NCBI GenBank assembly: GCA_016870355.1
Contig: VGBR01000008.1
Span: 1 to 64,000, forward strand
From: Actinomycetota bacterium
GTDB lineage: Bacteria > Actinomycetota > Acidimicrobiia > IMCC26256 > PALSA-555
DNA length: 64,000 nt
Direction: 5' to 3'
Made by a program: the position numbers and the translations under genes. Under the pieces are notes generated by a model. That model saw only the letters and a list, made by a program, of their open reading frames with translations. It did not search any database and was not told where the DNA came from. Shown here one piece after another: positions 17,858 to 26,406 of the stretch. Each line of letters opens with the position of its first letter. Position 1 is the stretch's first letter.

Positions 17858-20800
17858 TCAGCGCTTCTGAACCGACACCGAAGCCGTTGCGTCCCCGAGC
17901 ACGAGGTCGAGCATTCCTTCTTCGCGGTCGTGGACGATCGCGAGGTCGACGGCCAGAACTTCCGTCTTGATGTAGTCCGCGTGCTGCTCGGCGGCTTCAG
18001 CGATCTCGCCGGTCGCCGCGAGCACGACGTCGATGCGATCCGAGAGCTCGAGACCGATCTCTTTTCGGTGATCGTTGAGGGCTCGTACGAGCTCCCGTGC
18101 GACGCCCTCTCGCTTGAGGTCATTGGTGACGGTGGTGTCGAGGGCCACCGCGATGCCCGCTTCTTCGACGAGGACGAGGTCTTCGTGTGCAGCGGCGCGC
18201 ACGTCGAGATCGTCGGGGCCGAGTTCGACGGACTCACCGTCGACGTCGACGGAATAGGAGCCGGTGGAGTCGAACGCGCGCAGGACTTCGTTGCCGTCGA
18301 TCTGCTCGAGCCGTGCTTTCAGGGCGGGCATGCGCCGTCCGAGGCGGGGACCGAGTGTTCGGAAGTTCGGAACGATCTTGCGCTCGGCGAGCCCTTCCAT
18401 GTCGGCCAGCAGCTCGAGACGCTTCACGTTGAGCTCGTCGGCGATCTCGTTGGTCACGGCGTCATCGAGGATGACGCGCCCAGGCAGCATCACCAACGCG
18501 CGGGGGAGGGGTTGGCGGACCTTGATCTTCGACTCGGTGCGCGCGGCACGTCCGAGCGTGACCACCTGGCGCGCCAGCGCGACCTCGGCTTCCAGTTCGG
18601 TGTCGATCGCGCTCTCGTCGACGACGGGCCAATCCGCGAGGTGTACCGATGACTCCCCGGTGAGGTTCGAATAGATCTCGTCAGACGTGAACGGGCACAA
18701 AGGTGCGAGCAGCGTGCAGAGCGTCGTGAGGCACTCGTACAACGTTGCGTGGGCTGCGGGGTCGGTCGACTTCCAGAAGCGCGAACGGCCACGGCGCACG
18801 AACCAGTTCGAAAGGTCGTCGACCATCTGCTCGAGCTCTTGCGCGGCGCGCATTGCGTCGTATCCCTCGAGCGCGTCGGTGATGGCGCGAATGGTCGAGT
18901 GGAGACGGGAGCGAGCCCACCGATCGAGGACGTGCGTGGGCGGCGCGGGCGAGATCGAAGGCTCCCAGCCGTCGAGGTTCGCATAGGTCACGAAGAACGA
19001 ATAGGTGTTCCAAAGCGTCAAGAGGAATCGTCGGGTTGATTCGTCGATCGCCTGAGTGTCGACCCGTCGATTTGTCCACGGCGAGCCTGCGGAGAAGAAG
19101 TACCAGCGCAGCGCGTCGGCGCCTCGGGTGTCGAGGATGGACCACGGGTCGATGACGTTGCCCCGTGACTTCGACATCTTCTGGCCGTCCGCGTCGACGA
19201 TGTGCGCAAGACAGACCACGTGGCGGTACGGAGCGCGATCAAACACGAGTGTGTTCACCGCGAGCAGTGAGTAGAACCAGCCGCGGGTCTGGTCGATCGC
19301 CTCGCAGACGAAATCAGCGGGGAACCGGTGATCGAGATCGTCTGCATGTTCGAAGGGGTAGTGGAGCTGCGATGCCGGCATCGCGCCGGAGTCGAACCAC
19401 GAGTCGAGGACCGCCTCGACCCGCTCGGCGCGGCCGTTGCACTCCGTGCATTGGAAGGTGACGTCGTCGACGGCTGGTCGATGCAGATCGAGATCGCCGA
19501 GGTCGCGGCCAGCACGCTCGGAGAGCTCTGCTACTGATCCGATGCAGTGGTCATGGCCGCAATCGACGCAGCGCCAGAACGGAAGTGGTGTTCCCCAGAA
19601 GCGGTCGCGAGAGAGCGCCCAGTCGACGTTGTTCGCGAGCCAGTCCCCGAAGCGGCCGTGCTTGATGTGCTCGGGGTGCCAGCCGACGGCTTCGTTCTCG
19701 GCGAGGAGCTCGCTTCTGCGGTCAGACGTGCGCGCAAACCACGTGGGCTTGGCCCAGTAGATGAGTGGCGTGCCGCACCGCCAGCAGTGCGGATATGAGT
19801 GGGTGTGCTGCTCGACCCTCTGCAACCGACCGGCAGCGTCGAGTGCCGCGATGATGTCCGCGTCCGCGTCCTTCACGAAGCGGCCCGCGTACTGGGCGAC
19901 GCTCGCGTCGAAGCTCGCGGTTGCGTCGACAGGGTTCAGTGTCGGGAGGCCCTCCCGCTCACCGACCTCTCGGTCGACCTCGCCGAACGCCGGCGCGAGG
20001 TGCACGATCCCTGAGCCGTCCTCGATCGTGACGAAGTCGGCGCAGACCACGCGAAACGGATCGCTCGCGGGGTCCGCGTCGATCATGTCGAACGGCCGCT
20101 CGTAGTGCAGGCTCACGAGGTCGGCCGTCGGCACGGGTCCCACGACGGTCGCGTCGTCGCCGAGGACCGAAGCAACACGGGCCGTCGCGAGCACGACGTC
20201 GCGTGCACCGGGAGTGCTGACGCGCACATAGTCGATGTCGTCTCCGATGGCGACGGCGACGTTGGAGATCAGGGTCCAGGGCGTCGTGGTCCACACGAGC
20301 AGGTCGAAGTCGGCATCGACCACCGGAAAGCGCACGTACACCGATGGCTCGGTGATGTCCTCGTACCCCTGGGCGACCTCATGGCTCGAGAGCGCAGTTC
20401 CGCAACGACCGCAGTACGGCACGACGCGGAAGCCCTCGTACACGAGGTTGCGATCCCACATCGTCTTGAGGTGCCACCAGACGCTCTCGATGAACGTGTT
20501 GTCGAGGGTCCAATACGCATCTTGGGTGTCGATCCACATCCCGATCCGGGTGGTGAGTGCTTCGAAGTCGTCGACGTATCGGTGCACGGACTCCCGGCAG
20601 CGTTGATTGAACTCGGCGATGCCGTATGCCTCGATCTGCTGCTTGCCGGAGAAGCCGAGTTCCTTCTCGACCTCGAGCTCGACGGGGAGGCCGTGACAGT
20701 CCCACCCACCCTTTCGGGCGACGTGGCGGCCTCGCATCGTATGGAAGCGGGTATAGAGGTCCTTGTAGACACGAGCCCACACATGGTGGATGCCGGGTCG

Positions 20801-20959
20801 ACCGTTCGCCGTGGGTGGCCCTTCGTAGAACACCCACTCCGGCGAGCCTTCGCGCCGGCGCAAGCTCTCGGCGAACACGCCGCCGTCAGCCCAGCGCTCC
20901 AGGACGCGCTTCTCCAGCGCAACGAGATCGAGGTCGCGAGCAACAGACGAGAAGCCCAC
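17858..20959 (-). CDS. ileS: Isoleucyl-tRNA synthetase (eukaryote-like type)
   Basis: Class I synthetase charging tRNA-Ile. The HIGH-equivalent is GIHH at residues 56-59 inside PPTANGRPGIHH, and KMSKS is near residues 593-598. A zinc-type CVDCGHDHC segment and the CP1 editing region are present. The 1033-aa length and the FYEGPPTANGRPG signature match the longer type of IleRS found in eukaryotes and mycobacteria, which is known to be mupirocin tolerant. The start is a GTG. No T-box leader fits in the 53-bp gap to the divergent gene. Confidence 0.96.
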   Translation of the reverse strand: MGFSSVARDLDLVALEKRVLERWADGGVFAESLRRREGSPEWVFYEGPPTANGRPGIHHVWARVYKDLYTRFHTMRGRHVARKGGWDCHGLPVELEVEKELGFSGKQQIEAYGIAEFNQRCRESVHRYVDDFEALTTRIGMWIDTQDAYWTLDNTFIESVWWHLKTMWDRNLVYEGFRVVPYCGRCGTALSSHEVAQGYEDITEPSVYVRFPVVDADFDLLVWTTTPWTLISNVAVAIGDDIDYVRVSTPGARDVVLATARVASVLGDDATVVGPVPTADLVSLHYERPFDMIDADPASDPFRVVCADFVTIEDGSGIVHLAPAFGEVDREVGEREGLPTLNPVDATASFDASVAQYAGRFVKDADADIIAALDAAGRLQRVEQHTHSYPHCWRCGTPLIYWAKPTWFARTSDRRSELLAENEAVGWHPEHIKHGRFGDWLANNVDWALSRDRFWGTPLPFWRCVDCGHDHCIGSVAELSERAGRDLGDLDLHRPAVDDVTFQCTECNGRAERVEAVLDSWFDSGAMPASQLHYPFEHADDLDHRFPADFVCEAIDQTRGWFYSLLAVNTLVFDRAPYRHVVCLAHIVDADGQKMSKSRGNVIDPWSILDTRGADALRWYFFSAGSPWTNRRVDTQAIDESTRRFLLTLWNTYSFFVTYANLDGWEPSISPAPPTHVLDRWARSRLHSTIRAITDALEGYDAMRAAQELEQMVDDLSNWFVRRGRSRFWKSTDPAAHATLYECLTTLCTLLAPLCPFTSDEIYSNLTGESSVHLADWPVVDESAIDTELEAEVALARQVVTLGRAARTESKIKVRQPLPRALVMLPGRVILDDAVTNEIADELNVKRLELLADMEGLAERKIVPNFRTLGPRLGRRMPALKARLEQIDGNEVLRAFDSTGSYSVDVDGESVELGPDDLDVRAAAHEDLVLVEEAGIAVALDTTVTNDLKREGVARELVRALNDHRKEIGLELSDRIDVVLAATGEIAEAAEQHADYIKTEVLAVDLAIVHDREEGMLDLVLGDATASVSVQKR

Positions 20960-20965
20960 TAGGGG

Positions 20966-20971
20966 AGCCTA
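20966..20971 (-). promoter_or_regulatory. -10 box TAGGCT, likely leaderless ileS promoter
   Basis: On the minus strand TAGGCT is followed by 6 nt and then the GTG start of ileS. No ribosome site fits between them, so a leaderless mRNA is likely. Confidence 0.5.
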
Positions 20972-21012
20972 TCGTGGCGCTTTCTGGCCGCTGTGCACGA
21001 TTCGGAGGCAAC

Positions 21013-21366
21013 GTGAGCGACGCGAACGACCTCGTGGAGCAAGACGGCGACGGTGTGAGCGTCGCGGTGCACGTGCAGCCTCAGGCGGGTCGCACCGCGA
21101 TCGTCGGGCGCCACGGCGACGCACTCAAAGTCCGCGTCGCGGCGCCACCTGTCGACGACCGCGCGAACGAAGCGGCCGTCGCGCTCATCGCCGAGATGTT
21201 CGACGTGCCCCCAACGGGCGTTCGTGTGGTCTCGGGTGATCGTTCACGAGTCAAACGGCTGCACGTCGACGGCATCGAGCTCGAGACCGCGGTCGAGCTC
21301 GTCGACCGCGCGCTCGAACAGGCCGCCGAGCCGCCGGGACCGCGCCGACGACGTCAGCGGGACTGA
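21013..21366 (+). CDS. DUF167 / YggU family protein
   Basis: Small (117 aa) conserved protein of the DUF167 family, recognisable from the beta-strand segment VAVHVQPQAGRTAIVGRHGDALKVRV and the helix VDDRANEAAVALIAEM. The biochemical function is not established. The GTG at 21013 follows GGAGG (21004-21008) by 4 bp; the ORF track begins far upstream in the ileS shadow. It is divergent from ileS. A basic tail (GPRRRRQRD) ends the protein. Confidence 0.8.
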   Translation: MSDANDLVEQDGDGVSVAVHVQPQAGRTAIVGRHGDALKVRVAAPPVDDRANEAAVALIAEMFDVPPTGVRVVSGDRSRVKRLHVDGIELETAVELVDRALEQAAEPPGPRRRRQRD

Positions 21367-21388
21367 CCCCTCCGAGGTCGCCCGATCG

Positions 21389-21417
21389 TTGATGGGGATG
21401 GGGCGAGGCGATACGCT
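21389..21417 (+). promoter_or_regulatory. Promoter of the DksA-like gene
   Basis: TTGATG (21389-21394), a 17-bp spacer and TACGCT (21412-21417) make one of the best promoter matches in the window. It lies 56 bp before the ATG at 21473. Confidence 0.55.
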
Positions 21418-21472
21418 CCCTCGCTCTCCCGAGACCGTTCCGGTCCGAGTTGCCACTCGAAAGGGATTCAGG

Positions 21473-22279
21473 ATGCCGGGAGCATCTCGTACGAAGACGA
21501 CGACCCGCTGCGCCGCGCCGGCCAAGAAGTCGGTCGCCAAGAAGGCCCCGGCGAAGAAGTCCGTCGCCAAGAAGGCCCCGGCGAAGAAGTCCGTCGCCAA
21601 GAAGGTCGCACCGAAGAAGTCGGCGACTCCGAAGAAGGCGCCGCCGAAGAAGGTGGCGAAGACCAAATCCGTCGCGAAGCCGGCGAAGGCTCCCGCCAAG
21701 ACGGCAACGAAGGCGCCAGCGAAGGCCGCCGCGCCGGTCAAGGCGGATCCGCCAAAGCCAGACAAGGCCGCGGTGTTGAGCAAGATCACCGCGGCGCGAC
21801 TCCCGGGTGCGGTCGCCGACGACGCGGGCACGAAGCCGGTGGCCGTGAAGAAGGGCAACGTCATCTGCGAGCTCTCCGGCTTCGAAGTGACGCCGAGCAA
21901 GCCCGTGCTCTCCGACAAGACGCTCGAGAAGCTGAAGCAGAAGCTCGTGGAGGAGAAGCAGCGGCTCATCCACCAGGCTGAGGAGCTCACGGCCGAGGCT
22001 GAGCAGCTCGCCGCGGAGCGCGAAGCCGGCGACACGCAGTTCGACGAGGAGTCCGGCGAGGGCGACACGGTCAACGTCGAGCGCGAGCGGGATCTGCTGC
22101 TGTCAGCCAAGAATCGTCAGGTCGTAGAGGAGATCGACGAGGCACTGGCGCGGATGAAGAAGCACTCCTACGGCGTGTGCAAGTACGCCGGTCGAAAGCT
22201 TCCGCTCGAGCGTCTCGAAGCGATCCCCTACGCGAACGTCTGCGTCGACTGCAAGGCGCGTGCCGAACGCCGACGCTGA
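21473..22279 (+). CDS. Lys/Ala-rich tail fused to DksA/TraR-like zinc-finger domain
   Basis: 268-aa fusion. Residues 1 to about 100 are a histone-H1-like Lys/Ala/Pro-rich tail with AKKSV/AKKAP repeats. After a linker, a coiled-coil helix (about 155-200) and a C-terminal DksA/TraR finger follow. The finger reads C-K-Y-A-G...C-V-D-C, so one of the four usual zinc cysteines is alanine. The tail suggests nucleic-acid binding; a role like the RNA polymerase-binding DksA/CarD group is inference. The ATG at 21473 follows GAAAGGGA by 6 bp. The stop overlaps lspA by 20 bp. Confidence 0.75.
   Translation: MPGASRTKTTTRCAAPAKKSVAKKAPAKKSVAKKAPAKKSVAKKVAPKKSATPKKAPPKKVAKTKSVAKPAKAPAKTATKAPAKAAAPVKADPPKPDKAAVLSKITAARLPGAVADDAGTKPVAVKKGNVICELSGFEVTPSKPVLSDKTLEKLKQKLVEEKQRLIHQAEELTAEAEQLAAEREAGDTQFDEESGEGDTVNVERERDLLLSAKNRQVVEEIDEALARMKKHSYGVCKYAGRKLPLERLEAIPYANVCVDCKARAERRR
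21521..21610 (+). repeat. 30-bp tandem repeat encoding AKKSVAKKAP
   Basis: Three consecutive 30-bp units begin at 21521, 21551 and 21581. The second and third differ only at their last bases. They encode the Lys-rich tail of the DksA-like protein. Confidence 0.9.
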
Positions 22280-22757
22280 CCTGTCGGTCGCGCGGCCGCG
22301 GTGGCAGCTCTCGGCCGCGATCGTGGTCGGGATCCTCGCGGTCGACCAGCTCACGAAGGCGTGGGCGGTCAGCGAGCTCGAAGACGGACCGATCTCGATC
22401 ATCGGTGACGATGTCGAGCTGCACCTCACCTACAACTCGGGCGGCGCCTTCAGCTTGTTCCGTGGCTTCACGCCGTTGCTGGCCGTCCTCGCGATCGTCA
22501 TCGCGGTCGTGTTGGTGCGCAGTGTGCGCCAGACCCAGGATCGTTGGACGTTGGTCGCGCTGTCGCTCGTCCTCGCGGGCGCGCTCGGGAACCTCGCGGA
22601 TCGCGCGTTCCGGCCCCCGAGCTTCCTGTCAGGGAAGGTCGTCGACTTCGTGAGCGTCGGCTCGTTCCCCACGTTCAACGTCGCCGACAGCGCCATCACG
22701 ATCGGCGCGATCCTTCTGGTGATCCTGGCCTTCATCCCACGCGCTCACGAGGCGTGA
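22260..22757 (+). CDS. lspA: Lipoprotein signal peptidase LspA
   Basis: Aspartic membrane protease that cleaves prolipoprotein signal peptides. There are four hydrophobic segments. The catalytic aspartates sit in GNLADR and FNVADS, and the family segment TYNSGGAFS is present. The GTG at 22260 lies inside the end of the preceding gene, giving 165 aa. A substrate in this window is the DUF3048 lipoprotein at 42927. It is followed by rluD with a 4-bp overlap, the conserved lspA-rluD pair. Confidence 0.93.
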   Translation: MPNADADLSVARPRWQLSAAIVVGILAVDQLTKAWAVSELEDGPISIIGDDVELHLTYNSGGAFSLFRGFTPLLAVLAIVIAVVLVRSVRQTQDRWTLVALSLVLAGALGNLADRAFRPPSFLSGKVVDFVSVGSFPTFNVADSAITIGAILLVILAFIPRAHEA

Positions 22758-23704
22758 CCCACGACGGGCTGGAGCCCATCGTGGTGCCGGCAGCGCTCGC
22801 CGGTGAGCGGATCGATCGCGCGCTTGCGTTGGTCACGGGTTGGAGTCGTTCGGCGGTGGCCAACCTGGTGCGCGACGGCGACGTCGTCGTGGACGGGCAA
22901 CCGGTTGCTCGTAGTCACCGACTGCGCGAGGGAGAGGCGATCGAGATCACCCACGAACCGGAGCGGGGAGCTGTTCCGGTCGCCGAGCCGGTGCCTTTCG
23001 ACGTGCGCCACGAGGACGCCGACCTCGCGGTGGTGGCGAAGCCCGCTGGCCTGGTTGTGCACCCCGGCGCTGGTCACGAGCACGGGACGCTCGTTCACGG
23101 GCTGCTCCACCGGTACCCGGAGATCGCGAACGTCGGTGACCCGACGCGGCCGGGCATCGTGCACCGACTCGATCGCGACACGAGTGGCCTGCTCGTCGTG
23201 GCGCGTTCGTCGGTTGCCTATGACGCGCTCGTCGAGATGATGGCGGCCCGAACCGTCGACCGTCGGTACGTGGCGTTGGTGTGGGGGGTGCTGAGCTCGC
23301 CACGCGGCCTTGTGGACGCGCCGATCGGTCGATCGGTCCGTCGGCGCACCCGCATGGCCGTTCGCGCCTCGGGTCGTGAGGCGCGCACGGCGTACCGCGT
23401 GCAGGAAGAGTTCGGCGACGCTCGGGTGTCGCTCCTGGAGTGCGTTCTGGAGACCGGGCGCACGCACCAGATCCGCGTGCACCTCGCGTCGATCGGGCAT
23501 CCGGTCGTGGGCGACGCCGCATATGGAGGCGCGCGCCCCGGTGTGGAGCTCGACCGCCCGTTCCTGCACGCGGCGGCACTGGGCTTCGCGCATCCGGTGA
23601 CCGGGGCCAGGGTCGAAGTGGAGGAGCCGCTAGCCGAGGACCTGGATGGGGTCCTGAGCCGGCTCCGGGCGGGCTCGTCCGACAGTGCCGGAGCGGCGGG
23701 GTAG
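22754..23704 (+). CDS. rluD: RluD-type 23S rRNA pseudouridine synthase
   Basis: RluA-family pseudouridine synthase. An N-terminal S4 RNA-binding domain (about residues 15-75) precedes the catalytic domain, where HRLDRDTSGLLVVA holds the catalytic aspartate and TGRTHQIRVH is the second family motif. The GTG at 22754 overlaps the lspA stop and gives 316 aa. RluD acts on helix 69 of 23S rRNA in E. coli; the exact target here is inferred from family and the lspA neighbourhood. Confidence 0.9.
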   Translation: MTHDGLEPIVVPAALAGERIDRALALVTGWSRSAVANLVRDGDVVVDGQPVARSHRLREGEAIEITHEPERGAVPVAEPVPFDVRHEDADLAVVAKPAGLVVHPGAGHEHGTLVHGLLHRYPEIANVGDPTRPGIVHRLDRDTSGLLVVARSSVAYDALVEMMAARTVDRRYVALVWGVLSSPRGLVDAPIGRSVRRRTRMAVRASGREARTAYRVQEEFGDARVSLLECVLETGRTHQIRVHLASIGHPVVGDAAYGGARPGVELDRPFLHAAALGFAHPVTGARVEVEEPLAEDLDGVLSRLRAGSSDSAGAAG

Positions 23705-23859
23705 AGCTCCGACACCGCCGGCGCGAGCCGCCTGGTTGGGGCACCCAACGGCCTTTGGGCCGATTCCCGCGGACCGTACGCCTTGTGGGGCAAGCGCTCC
23801 CTTCGGGCGTGGCCAAGAACCGGTAAAGATCGAGGGCCCTCGGCGCCGACCCTCAACAG

Positions 23860-24564
23860 ATGCGGGTGCTGTTGGTCGAGGACGACGACACGATCGCCTC
23901 GCCGTTGCAGCGGGGCCTCGCCCGGGAGGGCTTCTCGGTCGACCGTCAGGCGACGGGCAACGGCGCGCTCGAGAGCGTCAGGGTGGGCGCTGCGCCTGAG
24001 GTGATCCTGCTCGACCTCGGACTTCCCGACATCGATGGGTTCGAGCTCTGCCGTGAGCTGCGCCAGCTCACTGACGTCCCGGTGATCGTCGTGACGGCGC
24101 GCGGCGACGAGGTGGACCGTGTCGTCGGCTTGGAGCTCGGCGCGGACGACTACGTGGTGAAGCCGTTCGGCTTGCGCGAGCTCGTGGCGCGGATCCGTGC
24201 CGTGTCGCGGCGCTCGTCCAACGCGCCGATCTCGAACGGATCCGAGGACCTCGATCATGACGCTCGGCTCGTGGTGGATCGGCGCACGCGCGAGGTCGTG
24301 GTCGACGGGCGTGACGTCGCGCTGACGCCGAAGGAGTTCGACTTGCTCGCCCTGCTCGCTGAGGACCCGGGAGCGGTGTGCAGCCGACAGCGGATCCTCG
24401 ACGAGGTGTGGGATCCCCACTGGTACGGACCCACCAAGACGCTCGACGTGCACGTCTCGAGCCTCCGCCGCAAGCTCGGTGATCCAGCGCTCGTCGAGAC
24501 GATCAGAGGTGTGGGCTACCGCCTCCAGGAAGGATCGGCCGCGCGGCACGTCGTGAGTCGATGA
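23860..24564 (+). CDS. OmpR/PhoB-family response regulator
   Basis: 234-aa two-component regulator. The receiver domain has an acidic pocket (EDDD near residues 7-10), the phosphoacceptor Asp52 in LLDLGLPD, and KPFG. The C-terminal winged-helix domain contains LTPKEFDLLALL and DVHVSSLRRKLG. It overlaps the kinase gene by 4 bp, so they form a cognate pair. The stimulus and regulon cannot be told from the sequence. The 155-bp gap upstream has no convincing promoter. Confidence 0.92.
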   Translation: MRVLLVEDDDTIASPLQRGLAREGFSVDRQATGNGALESVRVGAAPEVILLDLGLPDIDGFELCRELRQLTDVPVIVVTARGDEVDRVVGLELGADDYVVKPFGLRELVARIRAVSRRSSNAPISNGSEDLDHDARLVVDRRTREVVVDGRDVALTPKEFDLLALLAEDPGAVCSRQRILDEVWDPHWYGPTKTLDVHVSSLRRKLGDPALVETIRGVGYRLQEGSAARHVVSR

Positions 24565-25949
24565 GACGGCGGCTGCTCTTCAGCTATCTCTCGCTCACGC
24601 TGTTCGTGCTGCTCGCGCTCGAGCTGCCACTCGGCGTCTCGTTCGCCAACGCCGAGCGACGTCGGCTCGTCAGCGACGTGCAGACCGAGGCGTTCGCGGT
24701 CGCGTTGCGGGCGGACGAAGTGTTCGCGGCCACCGGTGACACCGAGCTGAGCGAGCTCGTCGAGCACTTCCATCGTCGCACTGGTCACGGCGTGGTGGTG
24801 GTGTCGGAAGCGGGAACGGTGCGCGCCGCTGCCGGTCGTGGTGAGCCAGTCCTCAACAGCACGGTCAGCGACGACGGCGCGCTCGGCGTCGCCCTGCGTG
24901 GTCGTCAGGTGACGCGTGAACGCGAGTTCGCGGGTGAGGATGTCCTCGCGACCGCGGTGCCGGTGTTGGACCGAGATGAGGTCGTGGGCGCGGTGCGCGT
25001 GTCGTCGTCACTCGACGTGGTTGCGGAGCGCACCCAGCGGAACTGGATGTTGCTGGCGGCTCTCGGAGGAGTGGTGTCCCTGGTCGTGCTGCTCGTCAGC
25101 GTGCTCCTCGCGCGTTCGTTCACCCGCCCGTTGGCGGCGCTCGACGCGGGCGCGGCTCGTCTGGGGCGCGGTGACCTGCGAGCCCGTGTGCCTGTGCCCG
25201 ATGACCCACCGGAGCTGCGCGGGTTGGCCGAGTCCTTCAACGCGACTGCGGAGCAGCTCGAGGCGCTGGTCCGATCGCAACAGAGCTTCGTGGCCGACGC
25301 ATCGCATGAGCTGCGCACTCCGCTGGCCGCGCTCAGCCTGCGACTGGAGAACCTCGAAGCCGAAGGTGGCGCCGAGGACCTCGACGGTGCACTCGCCGAA
25401 GCGCACCGGCTGTCACGACTCGTCGATGGTCTGCTCACGCTGGCGCGCGCGGAGGACGCGGTGCGAGCGGTGTCCGAAGTCGAGCTGCGCCCGTTGATCG
25501 AAGCGCGACTCGACGCCTGGGAAGCAGTCGCGACGGAGAGAGGTGTGGAGCTCGAAGTTGACGTGGCCGATGTGCAGGTCTGGAGCGCGCCTGGTCGACT
25601 CGAGCAGGTCCTCGACAACCTGCTGAGCAATGCGCTGGACGTGGCGCCCACAGACACGACGATCAAGATCGAAGCTGGAGCCGCCGCGCAGCACGTCGTC
25701 CTCGAGGTGCGCGACGCGGGTCCGGGGATGACCGCGGCACAACGGGCGCGTGCGTTCGATCGCTTCTGGCGCGCCGACCCGTCGCGCAAGGAGCGAGGCG
25801 GCTCAGGGTTGGGCTTGGCCATCGTGCGGCGCTTGGTGACTGCGGACGGCGGCACTGTGACCCTTGGGTCCGCGCCCGAAGGAGGTCTCGCGGTGACGAT
25901 GCGGCTCGTAGGCAGCCGTCAGCCGGTGACGGCGTCTGCCGTGCCGTGA
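24561..25949 (+). CDS. Sensor histidine kinase
   Basis: 462-aa membrane kinase partnering the regulator above. TM1 (about residues 5-28) and TM2 (about 163-185) flank a periplasmic sensor of about 130 residues. A HAMP linker follows. The H box is DASHELRTPLAAL with His249, the N box is LDNLLSNALDVAP, and the G boxes are DAGPGM and GGSGLGLAIV. The architecture resembles many actinobacterial OmpR-type sensors. The ligand is unknown. Confidence 0.92.
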   Translation: MRRRLLFSYLSLTLFVLLALELPLGVSFANAERRRLVSDVQTEAFAVALRADEVFAATGDTELSELVEHFHRRTGHGVVVVSEAGTVRAAAGRGEPVLNSTVSDDGALGVALRGRQVTREREFAGEDVLATAVPVLDRDEVVGAVRVSSSLDVVAERTQRNWMLLAALGGVVSLVVLLVSVLLARSFTRPLAALDAGAARLGRGDLRARVPVPDDPPELRGLAESFNATAEQLEALVRSQQSFVADASHELRTPLAALSLRLENLEAEGGAEDLDGALAEAHRLSRLVDGLLTLARAEDAVRAVSEVELRPLIEARLDAWEAVATERGVELEVDVADVQVWSAPGRLEQVLDNLLSNALDVAPTDTTIKIEAGAAAQHVVLEVRDAGPGMTAAQRARAFDRFWRADPSRKERGGSGLGLAIVRRLVTADGGTVTLGSAPEGGLAVTMRLVGSRQPVTASAVP

Positions 25950-26356
25950 CCCACTCGGGTCCGCTCGACCAGGTCGGCGAGCGTGACCCGCTCCAAGACC
26001 AAGCGCATCTCGTCGGACACGCCGACCCACACCTCTTGGAGCACGCAGTGGCCCTCACAGTGGTCATGCTCACCGACGTAGGTGGTGAGTGGACCGTCCA
26101 CCGCGGCGAGGATCTCGGCCAGGGTGATGCCAGACGCGGGTCGGGCGAGCACGTACCCACCCCCGACGCCACGCTTGGAGCGCACGAGGCCCGCGCCCTT
26201 CGCGGCAAGGAGGATCTGCTCCAGGTAGGGCTGCGGGAGGTTGGTGCGCTCGGCGATCTCCTTGACCGACGTGGGTTGGTCGGAGCCGTGGAGCGCGAGC
26301 GACAGCAGTGCCCGAGCGGCATAGTCGCCGCGAGTCGAGACCTTCACCGACGTCAT
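25919..26356 (-). CDS. Rrf2-family transcriptional regulator
   Basis: 145-aa winged-helix regulator. The N-terminal Rrf2 domain (STRGDYAARALLSLA, TNLPQPYLEQILLAAKGAGLV, GVGGGYVLARP) is clear. Iron-sulfur Rrf2 proteins such as IscR and NsrR use three cysteines; here the corresponding region (GEHDHCEGHCVLQEVW) has only two in a C-x3-C layout beside two histidines. I place the start at the ATG at 26356. A further in-frame ATG at 26395 would add 13 residues. It overlaps the 3' end of the kinase gene on the other strand by 31 bp. Confidence 0.85.
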   Translation of the reverse strand: MTSVKVSTRGDYAARALLSLALHGSDQPTSVKEIAERTNLPQPYLEQILLAAKGAGLVRSKRGVGGGYVLARPASGITLAEILAAVDGPLTTYVGEHDHCEGHCVLQEVWVGVSDEMRLVLERVTLADLVERTRVGHGTADAVTG

Positions 26357-26394
26357 GGTCGCGCGTGAGCAGCCGATCTGCGACAACTGCGGCA

Positions 26395-26400
26395 TAGCGT
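26395..26400 (+). promoter_or_regulatory. -10 box TAGCGT, likely leaderless promoter
   Basis: TAGCGT is followed by 6 nt and the GTG start at 26407. No Shine-Dalgarno sequence is visible. Confidence 0.5.
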
Positions 26401-26406
26401 GCTGGG

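Noticed and set aside
20960-21360. T-box riboswitch for ileS
   Set aside because: The divergent DUF167 gene starts 53 bp away and no T-box core sequence is visible on the minus strand.
21521-21610. 30-bp repeats considered as a CRISPR array
   Set aside because: The units are contiguous without spacers and encode a Lys-rich protein tail in frame.
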